A DNA stretch of 64,000 nucleotides from Paenibacillus monticola (GCF_009664975.1 NZ_WJXB01000005.1:1-64000); one strand, 5' to 3'. Shown: positions 34,850 through 44,338, counted from the stretch's first letter. Made by a program: numbers and translations. The notes: a model not told the origin generated them from the sequence alone.

Positions 34850-35617
34850 TCAAAAATCAAGGAATAACGCCGCATTAAAGTATTGTCTGGCCAGTGCTTG
34901 AAAATAACAGGTCTGCACAGATATAGCCGCGATGAGCAGCATATTATGAACAGCTTCCCGTTGTGTTCGTGTGAGATGGGTTAGCCTCATCATGATTTTA
35001 CGAGAAGAAGCTCTGAGTAGACTATCTTCCTTCACTGAATATTTCTGGTGTAAACTCCGTTCATCCAGCCCTTGGACTTGTTGGGAGGGATCACGCTTGA
35101 TCTCTTCAAAAAGACTGGCGTATGCGTAGTAAAGCTGTGCGGGCTCGATTAAATCATCATCATCCCGATCCGGTTTCAGGAACAACATACGGAACAGCTG
35201 GCGGATACTCTCAAAATCAAGCGCTGCCTTTAGATCATCAATCATAAACAGCAGCGCGGCCTGATTCACCGAATATTTCTTTCCTTCCATTGGCGAGCCC
35301 AGATATTCCTTAAAATCGCGTTTCACCCAATTTTGCATAGCGGTAACCGAAAGTGTGGAATACTCTATGAGGTGGCCCAGCGTGGCAATATCCCCAAGGG
35401 ATAAACCTTTCGCGCAGCCGCCTTTAATTATTTTTTGCAGAATGGGTGGGACATCTGTGGATAAAAAGGCTGGTAGGGACATGCCCTTCTGAATCTCTTC
35501 ATGATGAAACTTGGTCCAAGCCTCCTTTAGAATATGTAACGGCTTCTGGTCTGAAACCCCTGCCAGTGAATGCATCAAGCAGGACATTTCTATTCGGCTT
35601 AAAGTGAATGCTTCCAT
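34850..35617 (-). CDS. DUF1836-domain protein
   Basis: 255 residues. The central part (about 65-185) with LGDIATLGHLIEYSTLSVTA, QNWVKRD, KKYSVNQAALLFMIDDLK and IRQLFRMLF matches DUF1836, which carries a helix-turn-helix-like element, so a regulatory role is possible. The C-terminal 70 residues are helical and family specific. Divergent from the CNNM-type transporter gene with about 115 bases between. No known function. Confidence 0.72.
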   Translation of the reverse strand: MEAFTLSRIEMSCLMHSLAGVSDQKPLHILKEAWTKFHHEEIQKGMSLPAFLSTDVPPILQKIIKGGCAKGLSLGDIATLGHLIEYSTLSVTAMQNWVKRDFKEYLGSPMEGKKYSVNQAALLFMIDDLKAALDFESIRQLFRMLFLKPDRDDDDLIEPAQLYYAYASLFEEIKRDPSQQVQGLDERSLHQKYSVKEDSLLRASSRKIMMRLTHLTRTQREAVHNMLLIAAISVQTCYFQALARQYFNAALFLDF

Positions 35618-35732
35618 ATTGGATAGCCCTCCCTATTTGATATTTCATTGAAAAGTTCGTAGAATAGGTTCATAAGAACTCATAATTTGAGTATAACCTA
35701 TTTTATAGAACGAGAGGGATGGTAAAGATTTT

Positions 35733-37037
35733 ATGGGTATAGGACTTAGTTTGATGTTGGTGGCCATTTTGATTATTTTAACCGCTTTTTTTGTAGCTAC
35801 GGAATTTGCATTGGTAAAGATACGAGGAAGTCAGGTTAGCCAATTGGTGATTGACGGACGCAAGAATGCATTAGCCGTTCAACGTGTGGCTGCCAATCTG
35901 GATGGATATTTATCCGCTTGCCAATTGGGTATCACGATTACAGCACTGGGAATTGGTGCGCTCGCGGAGCCAGCCTTCGAACATTTACTGCTTCCTTTTT
36001 TTGATTGGAGCGGTATTAATAGAAGCTTAAGTCTTCCTCTTTCTTTTGCCTTAGCTTTCTTTATTGCAACATTCCTGCACGTTGTAGTTGGAGAACTTGC
36101 TCCAAAGACTGCAGCTATTAATAAACCGGAAGAAATCAGTCTCTTTACGGCTCCATTGATCATTTTGTTCTACAAAATCCTGTATCCTCTCATTTGGCTC
36201 CTAAACGGCTCTGCCAATTTATTGGTTCGTGTGTTTGGAATGAAGCCTGCCAGTGAGCATGAGGAAGCACACTCCGAGGACGAGATTCGACTGATCTTGT
36301 CCGAGAGCTATGAGAGCGGCAAAATTAATAAAGCAGAATACGGTTATGTGAACCGGATCTTTGCTTTTGATGAAATGCTAGGCAAAGAAATCATGGTTCC
36401 CCGCACAGATATGGTATGTCTTTACAGTAATAATTCACTTAAAGAGAATTTCGATATTATTCGCAAGGAGCAGTATACGCGCTTTCCCATTGCGGAAGGC
36501 AGTAAAGATAATATCATTGGGATGATTAATACGAAGCAACTGTATTTACAGTACGACAACAATCCGGATTTCGATTTCAAAAGCTTGATTCAGCCAGTCC
36601 TGACCGTATCTGAAGTCACACCGGTCAAAACCCTGTTGACCCGCATGCAGCTCGAGCGTGTGCATATCGCCCTCTTGTTGGATGAGTACGGCGGGACCTC
36701 CGGTCTGATTACGATTGAGGATATCTTGGAAGAAATCGTCGGTGAGATTCGCGATGAATTCGACGGGGATGAACGCAAAAATGTAGAAAAGCTGAGTGAG
36801 TCCAATTATTTGTTCGACGGAAAGGTCTCCTTGCTTGAGATTAAGCAGCTAACGGGGCTGGATTTCGATGATGCAGAGGTTACTACCGTGGGTGGATGGT
36901 TATATAGTCACCTGCCAGACCCAGCGGTGGGTAAGAGCATTGTCCTTAATCATGTAAAGCTGACCATTCGTGAGATGAACAGGCACCGCATTCGTAAGGT
37001 CGAGCTTGTTATGGAGCAGGCTGGTAGTGCGAAATAA
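35733..37037 (+). CDS. CNNM/HlyC-CorC family transporter-associated protein
   Basis: 434 residues: CNNM transmembrane domain of about four helices (roughly 1-190; ATEFALVKIRGSQVSQL near residues 22-38 and GELAPKTAAI around 124-133), two CBS domains (about 210-335) and a CorC/HlyC domain (about 350-430, ending with IRKVELV). These proteins transport or regulate Mg2+/Co2+ or act in related metal homeostasis. Start ATG at 35733 has RBS GAGAGGGATG. Followed by a terminator hairpin at 37083. Confidence 0.9.
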   Translation: MGIGLSLMLVAILIILTAFFVATEFALVKIRGSQVSQLVIDGRKNALAVQRVAANLDGYLSACQLGITITALGIGALAEPAFEHLLLPFFDWSGINRSLSLPLSFALAFFIATFLHVVVGELAPKTAAINKPEEISLFTAPLIILFYKILYPLIWLLNGSANLLVRVFGMKPASEHEEAHSEDEIRLILSESYESGKINKAEYGYVNRIFAFDEMLGKEIMVPRTDMVCLYSNNSLKENFDIIRKEQYTRFPIAEGSKDNIIGMINTKQLYLQYDNNPDFDFKSLIQPVLTVSEVTPVKTLLTRMQLERVHIALLLDEYGGTSGLITIEDILEEIVGEIRDEFDGDERKNVEKLSESNYLFDGKVSLLEIKQLTGLDFDDAEVTTVGGWLYSHLPDPAVGKSIVLNHVKLTIREMNRHRIRKVELVMEQAGSAK

Positions 37038-37082
37038 AAACTATAGACAGAATTAGTAAAAGTAATAAGCTAATCAAAATAA

Positions 37083-37112
37083 AACAGGCGTTCCGTCAGC
37101 GGAGCGCCTGTT
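37083..37112 (+). terminator. Terminator after the CNNM/CorC gene
   Basis: AACAGGCGTTCCG pairs with CGGAGCGCCTGTT around a 4-base loop, followed by CTGCTATTCAATTTTC. It lies 46 bases past the stop at 37037. Confidence 0.75.
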
Positions 37113-37174
37113 CTGCTATTCAATTTTCTAGACATAGCTCTCACCTTCTTCTAAAAAGTCTGTCTACTATAAAC

Positions 37175-37681
37175 CTAGTCTAAAATTTTACTCATGTAAT
37201 ATTCGTCTACCCATTGTCCATCCACTTTAAGTGCTTTCCGCTTAGTTCCTTCGATCTCGAAGCCACTTTTGGTGTATAAGGCCAAGGCTCTTTGATTATG
37301 AGTCATGACCGAAAGCTCCAGACGACTTATTCCGTTGCCCAAAGCCCAAGTATCCAATTCCCGGAACAATCCACTACCGATGCCCATGCCTTGGAATTGC
37401 TGCAGAATCCCAATCACAATATAAGCAGTATGCCGATTGCGGTTCACGCTTCCCCCTCTGACAGACATGAATCCAGCCAGACTTCCATCCGCTTCAGCAC
37501 CAATTAGGATTGAAGTTTCCGCCTTCGCAAAGCTCTCAATCATCTCTACTACCTGCTGCAGACCTGTCTGTCTCTCCTCTGGCTCCAGAAGCATGAAGCT
37601 TGATTCCAGGTCTAATCGATGCTGAAGACGAAGCAGGTCACCAGCATCCTCTGGAACAAGCTTCCTCAGCGTAATAATCAT
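37175..37681 (-). CDS. GNAT-family acetyltransferase (RimJ/SpeG-like)
   Basis: 168 residues from the ATG at 37681, chosen because AGGGAG is 8 bases upstream; a GTG three codons earlier would sit on the Shine-Dalgarno. Contains the GNAT acetyl-CoA motif QFQGMGIGSGLFRELDTWA and C-terminal NQRALALYTKSGFEIEGTKRKA. Similar proteins acetylate spermidine or ribosomal or other amines; acceptor unknown. Confidence 0.82.
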   Translation of the reverse strand: MIITLRKLVPEDAGDLLRLQHRLDLESSFMLLEPEERQTGLQQVVEMIESFAKAETSILIGAEADGSLAGFMSVRGGSVNRNRHTAYIVIGILQQFQGMGIGSGLFRELDTWALGNGISRLELSVMTHNQRALALYTKSGFEIEGTKRKALKVDGQWVDEYYMSKILD

Positions 37682-37706
37682 ATAACTCACTCCCTGAATG
37701 TCTCAT

Positions 37707-38060
37707 CTAAATACGGCAAATCATCAGAACATTACCGTCCGGGTCTTTGAAGTTAAACCAATGATCATGCTCAATATCGGTTAGAATCTCTGCTCCGCTC
37801 GCTTTTACAAAGTCATAAGCGGCATCAATATCTTCAGTAAGGAGGTGAAAGGTAGGTAAGTTCAAGACAGACTCAGAAGTGAAAATTTTGCTGTCCAATA
37901 CTATTCCCGGACCCTTCATGGGAACCACATACAAATGCCCGAACAGTACATCTCCATCGAGCGGCAGTCCGAGCAAGCTGCAATACCATATCTTTGACCT
38001 TTCAATGTCACTAACCGAAATGAAGACAGCGCCAATCTGATTTACAATCGGACTTGTCAC
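37707..38060 (-). CDS. VOC/glyoxalase-fold protein
   Basis: 117 residues of the vicinal oxygen chelate superfamily: two paired beta-alpha-beta modules, with the closing DPDGNVLMICRI segment and HDHWFNFKDPDGN in the second. Metal ligands are not obvious, as is common in resistance or uncharacterised members. The GTG start at 38060 has GGAGG 10 bases upstream. It is 25 bases upstream of the acetyltransferase gene and probably cotranscribed with it. Confidence 0.8.
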   Translation of the reverse strand: MTSPIVNQIGAVFISVSDIERSKIWYCSLLGLPLDGDVLFGHLYVVPMKGPGIVLDSKIFTSESVLNLPTFHLLTEDIDAAYDFVKASGAEILTDIEHDHWFNFKDPDGNVLMICRI

Positions 38061-38212
38061 AGTAAGTAAACCTCCTCTTTGTAGTTGCAGGGTGGGATAT
38101 ACTCTAAACCAATTCGATATAATATGTCATTTTCCTTCTCTTGGAGAAGCTATAAACAGTTGTGTTATACTCTTGTCAGCATATTTCTAATAAAAACGTC
38201 AGGAGAATATCA

Positions 38213-39559
38213 TTGGCCAACCTAAACTTCGGCGACTTAAGACTAACACCGCCCAAAATATTATCACTTGGCTTTATGTTGCTTATCGCTGTTGGGACTG
38301 CACTGTTAAGTCTGCCTGCCGCAGCTGTTGAAGGAAGAATTTCCTTCATCGATGCTTTGTTCATGGCTACCTCAGCGACCTGCGTTACAGGTCTTGCCGT
38401 TATTGATACCGGAACGCAATTGACCACTTTCGGACAAGTAGTATTGCTCGTGCTGTTTCAATTCGGTGGTCTTGGATTCGTGACGATGGCAACCTTGATC
38501 ACCTTTGTGCTAAATAAACGCATCTCACTAAAGGAACGATTGCTGCTGCAAGAATCCATGAATCAACATTCCATGCAGGGCATCGTCCTGCTGATACGCC
38601 GAGTACTGATCTATTCACTTATCATTCAACTCAGTGGAGCTATATTACTTGCGGGAAGATTTATGGCGGATATGCCTTTTGGCAAAGCCATATATTACGG
38701 GCTATTCCATAGCGTCTCCATCTTCAATAATGCTGGCTTTGATCTCTTTGGGGATATACATGGACCGTTTAGTGGGCTGACACGTTATGTGGAAGATCCG
38801 ATTGTCAATCTTACCTCCATGCTGTTAATATTCCTTGGCGGCATCGGCTTTATTGTACTGTCTGATGTAATTGATTTCCCGAAACGCAAACGGCTGACTC
38901 TTCACTCCAAGGTTGTGCTCACAACCTCTGTAATCTTAGTCTTGGCCGGTGCGGCAGTATTCTTCTTGCTGGAGTTGAATCACACCCTGAAACCTCTACA
39001 TACCGGTGGTAAAATTATGGCCTCTTTCTTGCAAGCCATTACGCCGCGTTCCGGAGGTGTTACTACCATTGAAATTCCATTATTGCGTGAATCCACTCAA
39101 TTTCTGATGATTCTGCTGATGTTCATTGGCGCGGCACCTGGATCAACTGGCGGGGGCATCAAGATTACAACCTTTGCCATTCTGGTGACTGCTGTGTACG
39201 CCAAGTTGCGGGGTAGAGAGGATATTGTATTGTTCCGCAATAGAATTGCTAAAGGGAATGTCTACAAAGCTATTACCATGACTTTACTATCTCTAATGCT
39301 AGTAGTTATCGCGACCATGTTGCTGTCTGTAACAGAAAATGCTGATTTTCTGAGTGTGCTGTTTGAAGCCGTATCCGCCTTTGGTACCTCTGGCATCACA
39401 ATGGGTCTTACTACTGAGCTTACTGCGATCGGCAAGGTGCTTGTGATTATTCTGATGTTTGTTGGACGGATAGGCCCACTCACCCTAGCTTACGCACTTA
39501 AACCCAAGAATAGTAAGGAACTTTACCGTTATCCCGAAGGCAATATTACCATTGGATAA
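38213..39559 (+). CDS. KtrB/TrkH-type potassium uptake channel subunit
   Basis: 448 residues from the TTG at 38213, which follows AGGAG by 7 bases; the in-frame GTG at 38162 lacks an RBS. Four pore-loop repeats are visible: TSATCVTGLAV, NNAGFDLFG, TPRSGGVTTIE and SAFGTSGITMG, with the central glycines of the K+ filter. Eight transmembrane helices. Works with a cytosolic KtrA/KtrC gating ring encoded elsewhere. No c-di-AMP riboswitch is seen in the 150 bases upstream. Ends at a strong terminator. Confidence 0.9.
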   Translation: MANLNFGDLRLTPPKILSLGFMLLIAVGTALLSLPAAAVEGRISFIDALFMATSATCVTGLAVIDTGTQLTTFGQVVLLVLFQFGGLGFVTMATLITFVLNKRISLKERLLLQESMNQHSMQGIVLLIRRVLIYSLIIQLSGAILLAGRFMADMPFGKAIYYGLFHSVSIFNNAGFDLFGDIHGPFSGLTRYVEDPIVNLTSMLLIFLGGIGFIVLSDVIDFPKRKRLTLHSKVVLTTSVILVLAGAAVFFLLELNHTLKPLHTGGKIMASFLQAITPRSGGVTTIEIPLLRESTQFLMILLMFIGAAPGSTGGGIKITTFAILVTAVYAKLRGREDIVLFRNRIAKGNVYKAITMTLLSLMLVVIATMLLSVTENADFLSVLFEAVSAFGTSGITMGLTTELTAIGKVLVIILMFVGRIGPLTLAYALKPKNSKELYRYPEGNITIG

Positions 39560-39569
39560 AGCTCTTACA

Positions 39570-39622
39570 AAGCCAGGTAACGATCAAGCGGTGTTGTTTA
39601 ACCGTTAATCGTTACCTGGCTT
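39570..39622. terminator. Bidirectional terminator after the K+ channel gene
   Basis: AAGCCAGGTAACGAT (39570-39584) pairs perfectly with ATCGTTACCTGGCTT (39608-39622), with CGGT/ACCG stacking inside the loop, between two convergent genes. Confidence 0.88.
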
Positions 39623-39631
39623 GTTTAGTTT

Positions 39632-39910
39632 CTATTCTTCTTCTGGAATTTCCTGGGTATCGAGTGCTGCATCCAGCAATTGATTGTAAACATCATCATC
39701 ATTTTCCAGTAAGGCGTCTGTTTCCAGAAATTGGTCTTCATTTCCTGGCTCCCCGGCAAAGCTGAGACTATAATCCCATTCCGTACCTCTCGTACTGAAA
39801 AAAGTGATTTCATATTGGGCTTTATGATTTTCAAGAGTAAATATGGTTCTTCCTACATAACTCCGGTCCTCTTTGCGGCCCATCTCTGCACTAAATATCT
39901 CAACCTTCAT
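39632..39910 (-). CDS. Small acidic protein of unknown function
   Basis: About 92 residues. The start is the ATG at 39910 (MKVEIF...), since GGAAGGAAAT is directly upstream; a longer reading begins 9 codons earlier. Acidic, with a C-terminal cluster DDDVYN and EEE. Predicted to be a compact beta-alpha protein, no transmembrane or signal segment. Not recognised; isolated between two convergent terminators. Confidence 0.65.
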   Translation of the reverse strand: MKVEIFSAEMGRKEDRSYVGRTIFTLENHKAQYEITFFSTRGTEWDYSLSFAGEPGNEDQFLETDALLENDDDVYNQLLDAALDTQEIPEEE

Positions 39911-40075
39911 GCAATTTCCTTCCTTTCGTCTAATCATTCTAACCCTCTCATTATATCATTGAACGGGCTGTAATTGCCTCTCTTTAAGCTGTAATTGACT
40001 TTTTTCATCCGGCGGTTAATAATTTAGAGCAACGCTTGTAAAGATCTAGATTATTAACAAATGGAGGAAATAACA

Positions 40076-41308
40076 ATGACTGATTTCAAGGCTCAGCTTA
40101 GCAAATACGCAGATTTGGCTGTCCAAATAGGTGTGAACATTCAACCCGGACAGATTTTGGTCGTGAATGCACCGATTACAGCTGCAGAATTTGTACGCCT
40201 CATTACAGCCAAGGCCTATGCCGTAGGTGCAAGTTTAGTCAAAGTAAACTGGAGTGACGAGAGTATTACGCGCCAGCAATTCGAGCATGCAGCGCCAGAG
40301 GTGTTCACTAAAGCTCCGACCTGGTTAGCGGGTGAGATGACCGAGTTTGCCGAGAATGGTGCCGCTATCCTTGCCGTTGTAGCTGAAAATCCAGATGCCC
40401 TTAAAGGCATTGATCCCGAACGGATTGCCAATTTTCAAAAAACGCGGGGAACGGCCATGTCCAAATTCCGTGAATACCAAATGTCGGATAAGATTAGCTG
40501 GAGTGTCGTAGCCGTACCTTCGCAGGCTTGGGCAGACAAAGTATTTCCCGACGTGCCTGCCGAAGAACGAATGAGTACTCTTTGGGAGGCTATTTTTCAT
40601 ACGGTGCGTCTTGACCGTGAAGATCCATTGGCAGCCTGGCAAGAGCATTTGGATACGTTGGAGCAAAAGGCCAATGTTCTCAATGCCAAGCAATATAAGA
40701 AGCTGCACTACATAGCACCAGGCACTGACCTTAGTATTGAGCTGCCTGAAGGACATATCTGGGCGCAAGGAGACAGCGTTAACGCTAAAGGCCACTCTTT
40801 TGTAGCTAATATGCCGACAGAAGAAGTATTTACAGCTCCGCTCAAGACAGGAGTTAATGGTACTGTCCACAGCACGAAACCGCTGAGCTACGGTGGCAAC
40901 ATCATTGACGATTTCTCCATTACCTTTGAGAACGGCAAAATTGTAAGTGTAAGTGCCGAAAAGGGACAGGAAGCACTGGAGTACCTGATCAGTCTGGATG
41001 AAGGTGCGAAATACCTCGGCGAGGTCGCGCTGGTTCCGCACAAGTCTCCCATTTCCGAATCCAATATTTTATACTACAACACACTGTTTGACGAGAATGC
41101 CTCCAATCACTTGGCCATTGGTACAGCTTATCCATTCTGTCTAGAGGGTGGCAAAGAAATGACTCAAGAGGAACTGATCGAACACGGACTGAACACCAGC
41201 GTGACTCATGTTGATTTCATGATCGGTTCACCGGAGATGGATATTTACGGGATTACTGCTGACGGCAGCAAGGAGCCCGTATTCCTGAAAGGGAATTGGG
41301 CGTTTTAG
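40076..41308 (+). CDS. M29-family aminopeptidase (AmpS type), first of a tandem pair
   Basis: 410 residues from ATG 40076, preceded by GGAGG. M29 signature positions: the two-metal ligands come from PTEEVFTAP (Glu), YLGEVALVPH (Glu), NHLAIGTAYPF (His) and THVDFMIGSPEMD (His, Asp). These are dimetal aminopeptidases with broad N-terminal amino acid specificity, cytosolic, used in peptide turnover. Followed by a near-duplicate 45 bases downstream; the two share over half of their residues by eye. Confidence 0.9.
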   Translation: MTDFKAQLSKYADLAVQIGVNIQPGQILVVNAPITAAEFVRLITAKAYAVGASLVKVNWSDESITRQQFEHAAPEVFTKAPTWLAGEMTEFAENGAAILAVVAENPDALKGIDPERIANFQKTRGTAMSKFREYQMSDKISWSVVAVPSQAWADKVFPDVPAEERMSTLWEAIFHTVRLDREDPLAAWQEHLDTLEQKANVLNAKQYKKLHYIAPGTDLSIELPEGHIWAQGDSVNAKGHSFVANMPTEEVFTAPLKTGVNGTVHSTKPLSYGGNIIDDFSITFENGKIVSVSAEKGQEALEYLISLDEGAKYLGEVALVPHKSPISESNILYYNTLFDENASNHLAIGTAYPFCLEGGKEMTQEELIEHGLNTSVTHVDFMIGSPEMDIYGITADGSKEPVFLKGNWAF

Positions 41309-41352
41309 GATCGCAAATAGAGAGATCAGAGTTATTAGGAGGAGCAGAAACC

Positions 41353-42582
41353 ATGTTGGATTTCAAGCAAAAGTTGGAGAATTACGCACTTCTGGCTGTG
41401 AAAATCGGAGTTAATATCCAACCCGGACAGACACTTGTCGTAAATGCCGATATTGTAGCCTCAGAACTGGTACGCTTAGTGGTGCGCAAGGCTTATGAAG
41501 AAGGCGCCAAGCTTGTCAAAGTTATTTATAGTGATGAATTCGTTACACGCGCCCGCTACGAGCTGGCTCCCTCCGCTTCCTTTCTGGAAGCACCACAATG
41601 GCATGCGGATGAGATGGAGGATCTTGCCAAGAAGGGTGCCGCGATTCTGACGATCATCTCCACCAATCCGGATTTACTAAATGGAATTGAAGCTGGACGG
41701 ATTGCTGACAACCAACGGACGACTGGCCAGGCTATGACTCCTTACCGTGAGCTAATGATGGGAAATCATATCAGTTGGAACGGCCTTGCGTTCTCTTCAC
41801 CTTCTTGGGCGGCCAAAGTCTTCCCTGATGCTCCGCCTGAGCAACAGGTTGATCTATTATGGGATGCCATTTTCAAAGCGGTCCGTGCGGACCAGGAGGA
41901 CCCTATCGCCGCCTGGACGCAACATCTTGATGGATTACAGAAACGTTGCAATACCTTAAACAATAGAAAATACCGCAAATTGCACTATACAGCGCCGGGA
42001 ACAGATCTGACAATCGAATTGCCCGAAGGACATATTTGGTGTCAAGCCGGTGCCGTGAACGGCCGTGGAGTCCCTTTTGTGGCTAATATTCCGACAGAAG
42101 AAGTATTTACGGCTCCGCTCAAGACAGGTGTTAACGGCAAGGTCAGCAGCACGAAGCCACTCAGCTATGGTGGCCACATCATTGATCGATTTACCCTTAC
42201 CTTGGAGAACGGAAAGGTAACGGACTATACTGCAGAAGAAGGCAGTGAAACGTTAGCTGCGCTACTTTCCATGGACGAAGGTTCTGCTTTTCTTGGTGAA
42301 GTAGCATTGGTGACCTTCCACTCGCCAATCTCGGAAAGCGGAATTCTTTACTACACCACGTTGTTTGACGAGAATGCTTCCTGCCATCTGGCAATAGGTG
42401 CAGCCTACGCCTTCACCCTGCAAGAAGGTATCCATATGACTAAAGAGCAGTTAGCGGATAAAGGCATGAACCAAAGCCTTACCCATGTTGACTTCATGAT
42501 GGGTTCTCCGGACATGAATATTGATGGGATCACCGACGATGGAGTAAGTGAACCGATATTCCGAAATGGCAATTGGGCCTAA
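41353..42582 (+). CDS. M29-family aminopeptidase (AmpS type), second of a tandem pair
   Basis: 409 residues from the ATG at 41353, with AGGAGGAGC about 9 bases upstream; the open frame extends further upstream without a better RBS. Metal ligands are conserved (PTEEVFTAP, FLGEVALVTF, CHLAIGAAYAF, THVDFMMGSPDMN), with a Phe in place of the His after VALV. Probably a paralogue with shifted specificity. Cotranscribed with the first; ends before a strong terminator. Confidence 0.9.
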   Translation: MLDFKQKLENYALLAVKIGVNIQPGQTLVVNADIVASELVRLVVRKAYEEGAKLVKVIYSDEFVTRARYELAPSASFLEAPQWHADEMEDLAKKGAAILTIISTNPDLLNGIEAGRIADNQRTTGQAMTPYRELMMGNHISWNGLAFSSPSWAAKVFPDAPPEQQVDLLWDAIFKAVRADQEDPIAAWTQHLDGLQKRCNTLNNRKYRKLHYTAPGTDLTIELPEGHIWCQAGAVNGRGVPFVANIPTEEVFTAPLKTGVNGKVSSTKPLSYGGHIIDRFTLTLENGKVTDYTAEEGSETLAALLSMDEGSAFLGEVALVTFHSPISESGILYYTTLFDENASCHLAIGAAYAFTLQEGIHMTKEQLADKGMNQSLTHVDFMMGSPDMNIDGITDDGVSEPIFRNGNWA

Positions 42583-42612
42583 ACGTCTAAATCTCTATAT
42601 AGCTTAATTAGA

Positions 42613-42660
42613 AAACAACCCGCGTTTCCTTCTTACAAAGGGAAATGTGGGTTGTTTTTT
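42613..42660 (+). terminator. Terminator of the aminopeptidase operon
   Basis: AAACAACCC (42613-42621) pairs with GGGTTGTTT (42649-42657), extended by TTTCC/GGAAA in the inner stem, and runs into T-rich sequence. Confidence 0.88.
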
Positions 42661-42798
42661 TGTGTGCAAACGATTATCCGCAGTACAAATACATCAAATT
42701 TGAATATTTGTTCAAAAAATGTTCACAATATCGTTGATTTTTATTCACAAATATGTCACAATACAGTTAAGGATTGAATTTCCAAGGAGGAGATCAAC

Positions 42799-42975
42799 AT
42801 GATTAAGGATCCATCATCAAAAGACATGGATTTGGTAGAAACAGAACGGACTGATGACCAAAAGCCCACTGATTCAAGTATCGTTGCATCTAATGCAATT
42901 AAATATACCGCCTTTGTCATGCTGCTATTCGGATTTCTGTACTTCGTTATTGAATACTTGGCGCCTATGCTGTAA
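42799..42975 (+). CDS. Small single-pass membrane protein
   Basis: 58 codons from ATG 42799 with a near-ideal Shine-Dalgarno AAGGAGGAGATCAAC immediately upstream, stop TAA at 42973-42975. The first 30 residues are charged and polar (MIKDPSSKDMDLVETERTDD), then SIVASNAIKYTAFVMLLFGF begins a single hydrophobic helix of about 20 residues ending FVIEYLAPML. This looks like a small membrane-anchored peptide with an N-terminal soluble tail. Sequence family not recognised; size and RBS support reality. Small proteins of this kind often act on a membrane partner. Confidence 0.7.
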   Translation: MIKDPSSKDMDLVETERTDDQKPTDSSIVASNAIKYTAFVMLLFGFLYFVIEYLAPML

Positions 42976-43059
42976 TCGTTGACTATGTATATACAACTCA
43001 ATAGAGAACGCTTACGGCTAATCTCGCTCACCCTGGGCAATGACTAGCCGTTTTTATGT

Positions 43060-43749
43060 TTACCAGGATAATGCCTTATTGATCCACGCTATCGCAGCCG
43101 GTGACCATACGCCATCCATTCTTGTATGCAGCCACTGAATGGCTTCCTCCCTGCTGCCGGGATACGTGGACAACCCACTCTCCTTCAACCAGTGACTCGC
43201 CGTCTCGAAAGAAGTACTGTTCCAGCCATTCTTCTCTCCCTCCGCATTATGGCGCTCCTTCACTCCCGAAATAACGATATCGAGTGATCCTTGCAGCTCT
43301 GTAACCGCATTATCAAACAACGACTTCTTTTCTTTCGCCTTCATCTCTGCTTCGGCACGCAAGCTGCGTGTATCAATTCCTTGATTCGCACGAATGATCT
43401 TCAGCAAGGTCAGTGCTTCTCGGCTAGATAGACCATTATTGTATCGTTCTTCAAGAGCTAGAGTACTTCCGGATGCTGCTACGAATACGGGAAACCACTC
43501 TTTAGTTACTAATACTGCCTTTTTCTTGATAAACTTTCCGTATCCGGCCAGACCCTCACCTGGAAATCGTGCACGCCACGCCCATGGGTCCAGCTCAGTT
43601 CCGGTATGCCAATTCTCAGCCTTTGTGATACCACTTATCGAAGGATGCTCAGGGATTAGCGGGGCTAGTGGCAAAACACCGACCTTCGCTAATATTTCCG
43701 CCGCCTCTTCATAAGTGGTAATTCTAATCTGTTCTTCCATACTCTTCAT
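43060..43749 (-). CDS. Uncharacterised protein in a TetR/MBL operon, possibly AlkZ-related
   Basis: 229 residues. PWAWRARFPGEGLAGYGKFI (about 55-74), followed by KKKAVLVTKEWFPVFVAA, resembles proteins annotated as AlkZ-related in other bacilli; no catalytic residue can be assigned. The C-terminal 60 residues look helical and variable. It is the third gene of a leftward operon (MBL hydrolase, TetR, this), 7 bases after the TetR gene's stop. Function unknown; nucleic acid association is a weak guess. Confidence 0.55.
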   Translation of the reverse strand: MKSMEEQIRITTYEEAAEILAKVGVLPLAPLIPEHPSISGITKAENWHTGTELDPWAWRARFPGEGLAGYGKFIKKKAVLVTKEWFPVFVAASGSTLALEERYNNGLSSREALTLLKIIRANQGIDTRSLRAEAEMKAKEKKSLFDNAVTELQGSLDIVISGVKERHNAEGEKNGWNSTSFETASHWLKESGLSTYPGSREEAIQWLHTRMDGVWSPAAIAWINKALSW

Positions 43750-43756
43750 TGCACGT

Positions 43757-44338
43757 TCATCCCTTTCCTACATCCTTCATATTTCCTATACCAGCAATAA
43801 ACGTACTGATGAGTCGGGATAAGCTGATATTGGCGTCAAGCGGCATACCAAACCCTCCTTTATGCTCCAATGAAGTGAAGCCGTGCAGAATACTGCGCAG
43901 CCCCCGAATGGCATGCAGTTCTCCCTCTTCTCCCAGGTCATAAGCTTTTAGCGCATGAATCATCAGCGACAAAATAAGATTGCCTGCCAATTCCAGTGGA
44001 ACATTCTCCAATTCTGGTGCCCGCAGTGTCGTTTCATACAGACCCGGACGACTTCTTGCAAAATCGACATACGCTTGGCTCATAGCGTGAACTGCGATAT
44101 CACCACTAACTCCCTCTACAGCCGCTGACATCATAGTGTAGAGCTGCTCCAATCCGTAAATAGCCAGTAAAGTCCGCAAACCTTGCAACCCATTGATATG
44201 ATTGTACAAGGATGGGGAACGTACGCCCAGCTTGGCTGCTAGTGCAGCCAGGGTTACTGCTTCGATTCCTTGTTCATCAGCTATATCTGCTGCAGCAATT
44301 ACAAGGGTATGGGTGTCCAAGCCTGCTCTTGGTGACAT
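43757..44338 (-). CDS. TetR/AcrR-family repressor
   Basis: 193 residues: N-terminal HTH (about 8-52, with TLAALAAKLGVRSPSLYNHI) and an effector domain of WHG/TetR_C_33 kind with LRGLRSILHGFTSLEHKGGFG in the C-terminal half. It is in the same operon as the MBL-fold hydrolase and very probably represses it and itself from the double palindromic operator at 45077-45117. Confidence 0.9.
   Translation of the reverse strand: MSPRAGLDTHTLVIAAADIADEQGIEAVTLAALAAKLGVRSPSLYNHINGLQGLRTLLAIYGLEQLYTMMSAAVEGVSGDIAVHAMSQAYVDFARSRPGLYETTLRAPELENVPLELAGNLILSLMIHALKAYDLGEEGELHAIRGLRSILHGFTSLEHKGGFGMPLDANISLSRLISTFIAGIGNMKDVGKG

Noticed and set aside
38061..38212. c-di-AMP riboswitch upstream of the K+ channel gene
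   Set aside because: The gap is short and none of the conserved ydaO/ktrA aptamer blocks is present.
40325..41041. 238-codon frame opposite the first M29 aminopeptidase
   Set aside because: Antisense shadow of a gene with clear motifs; amino-acid composition is that of a reversed frame.
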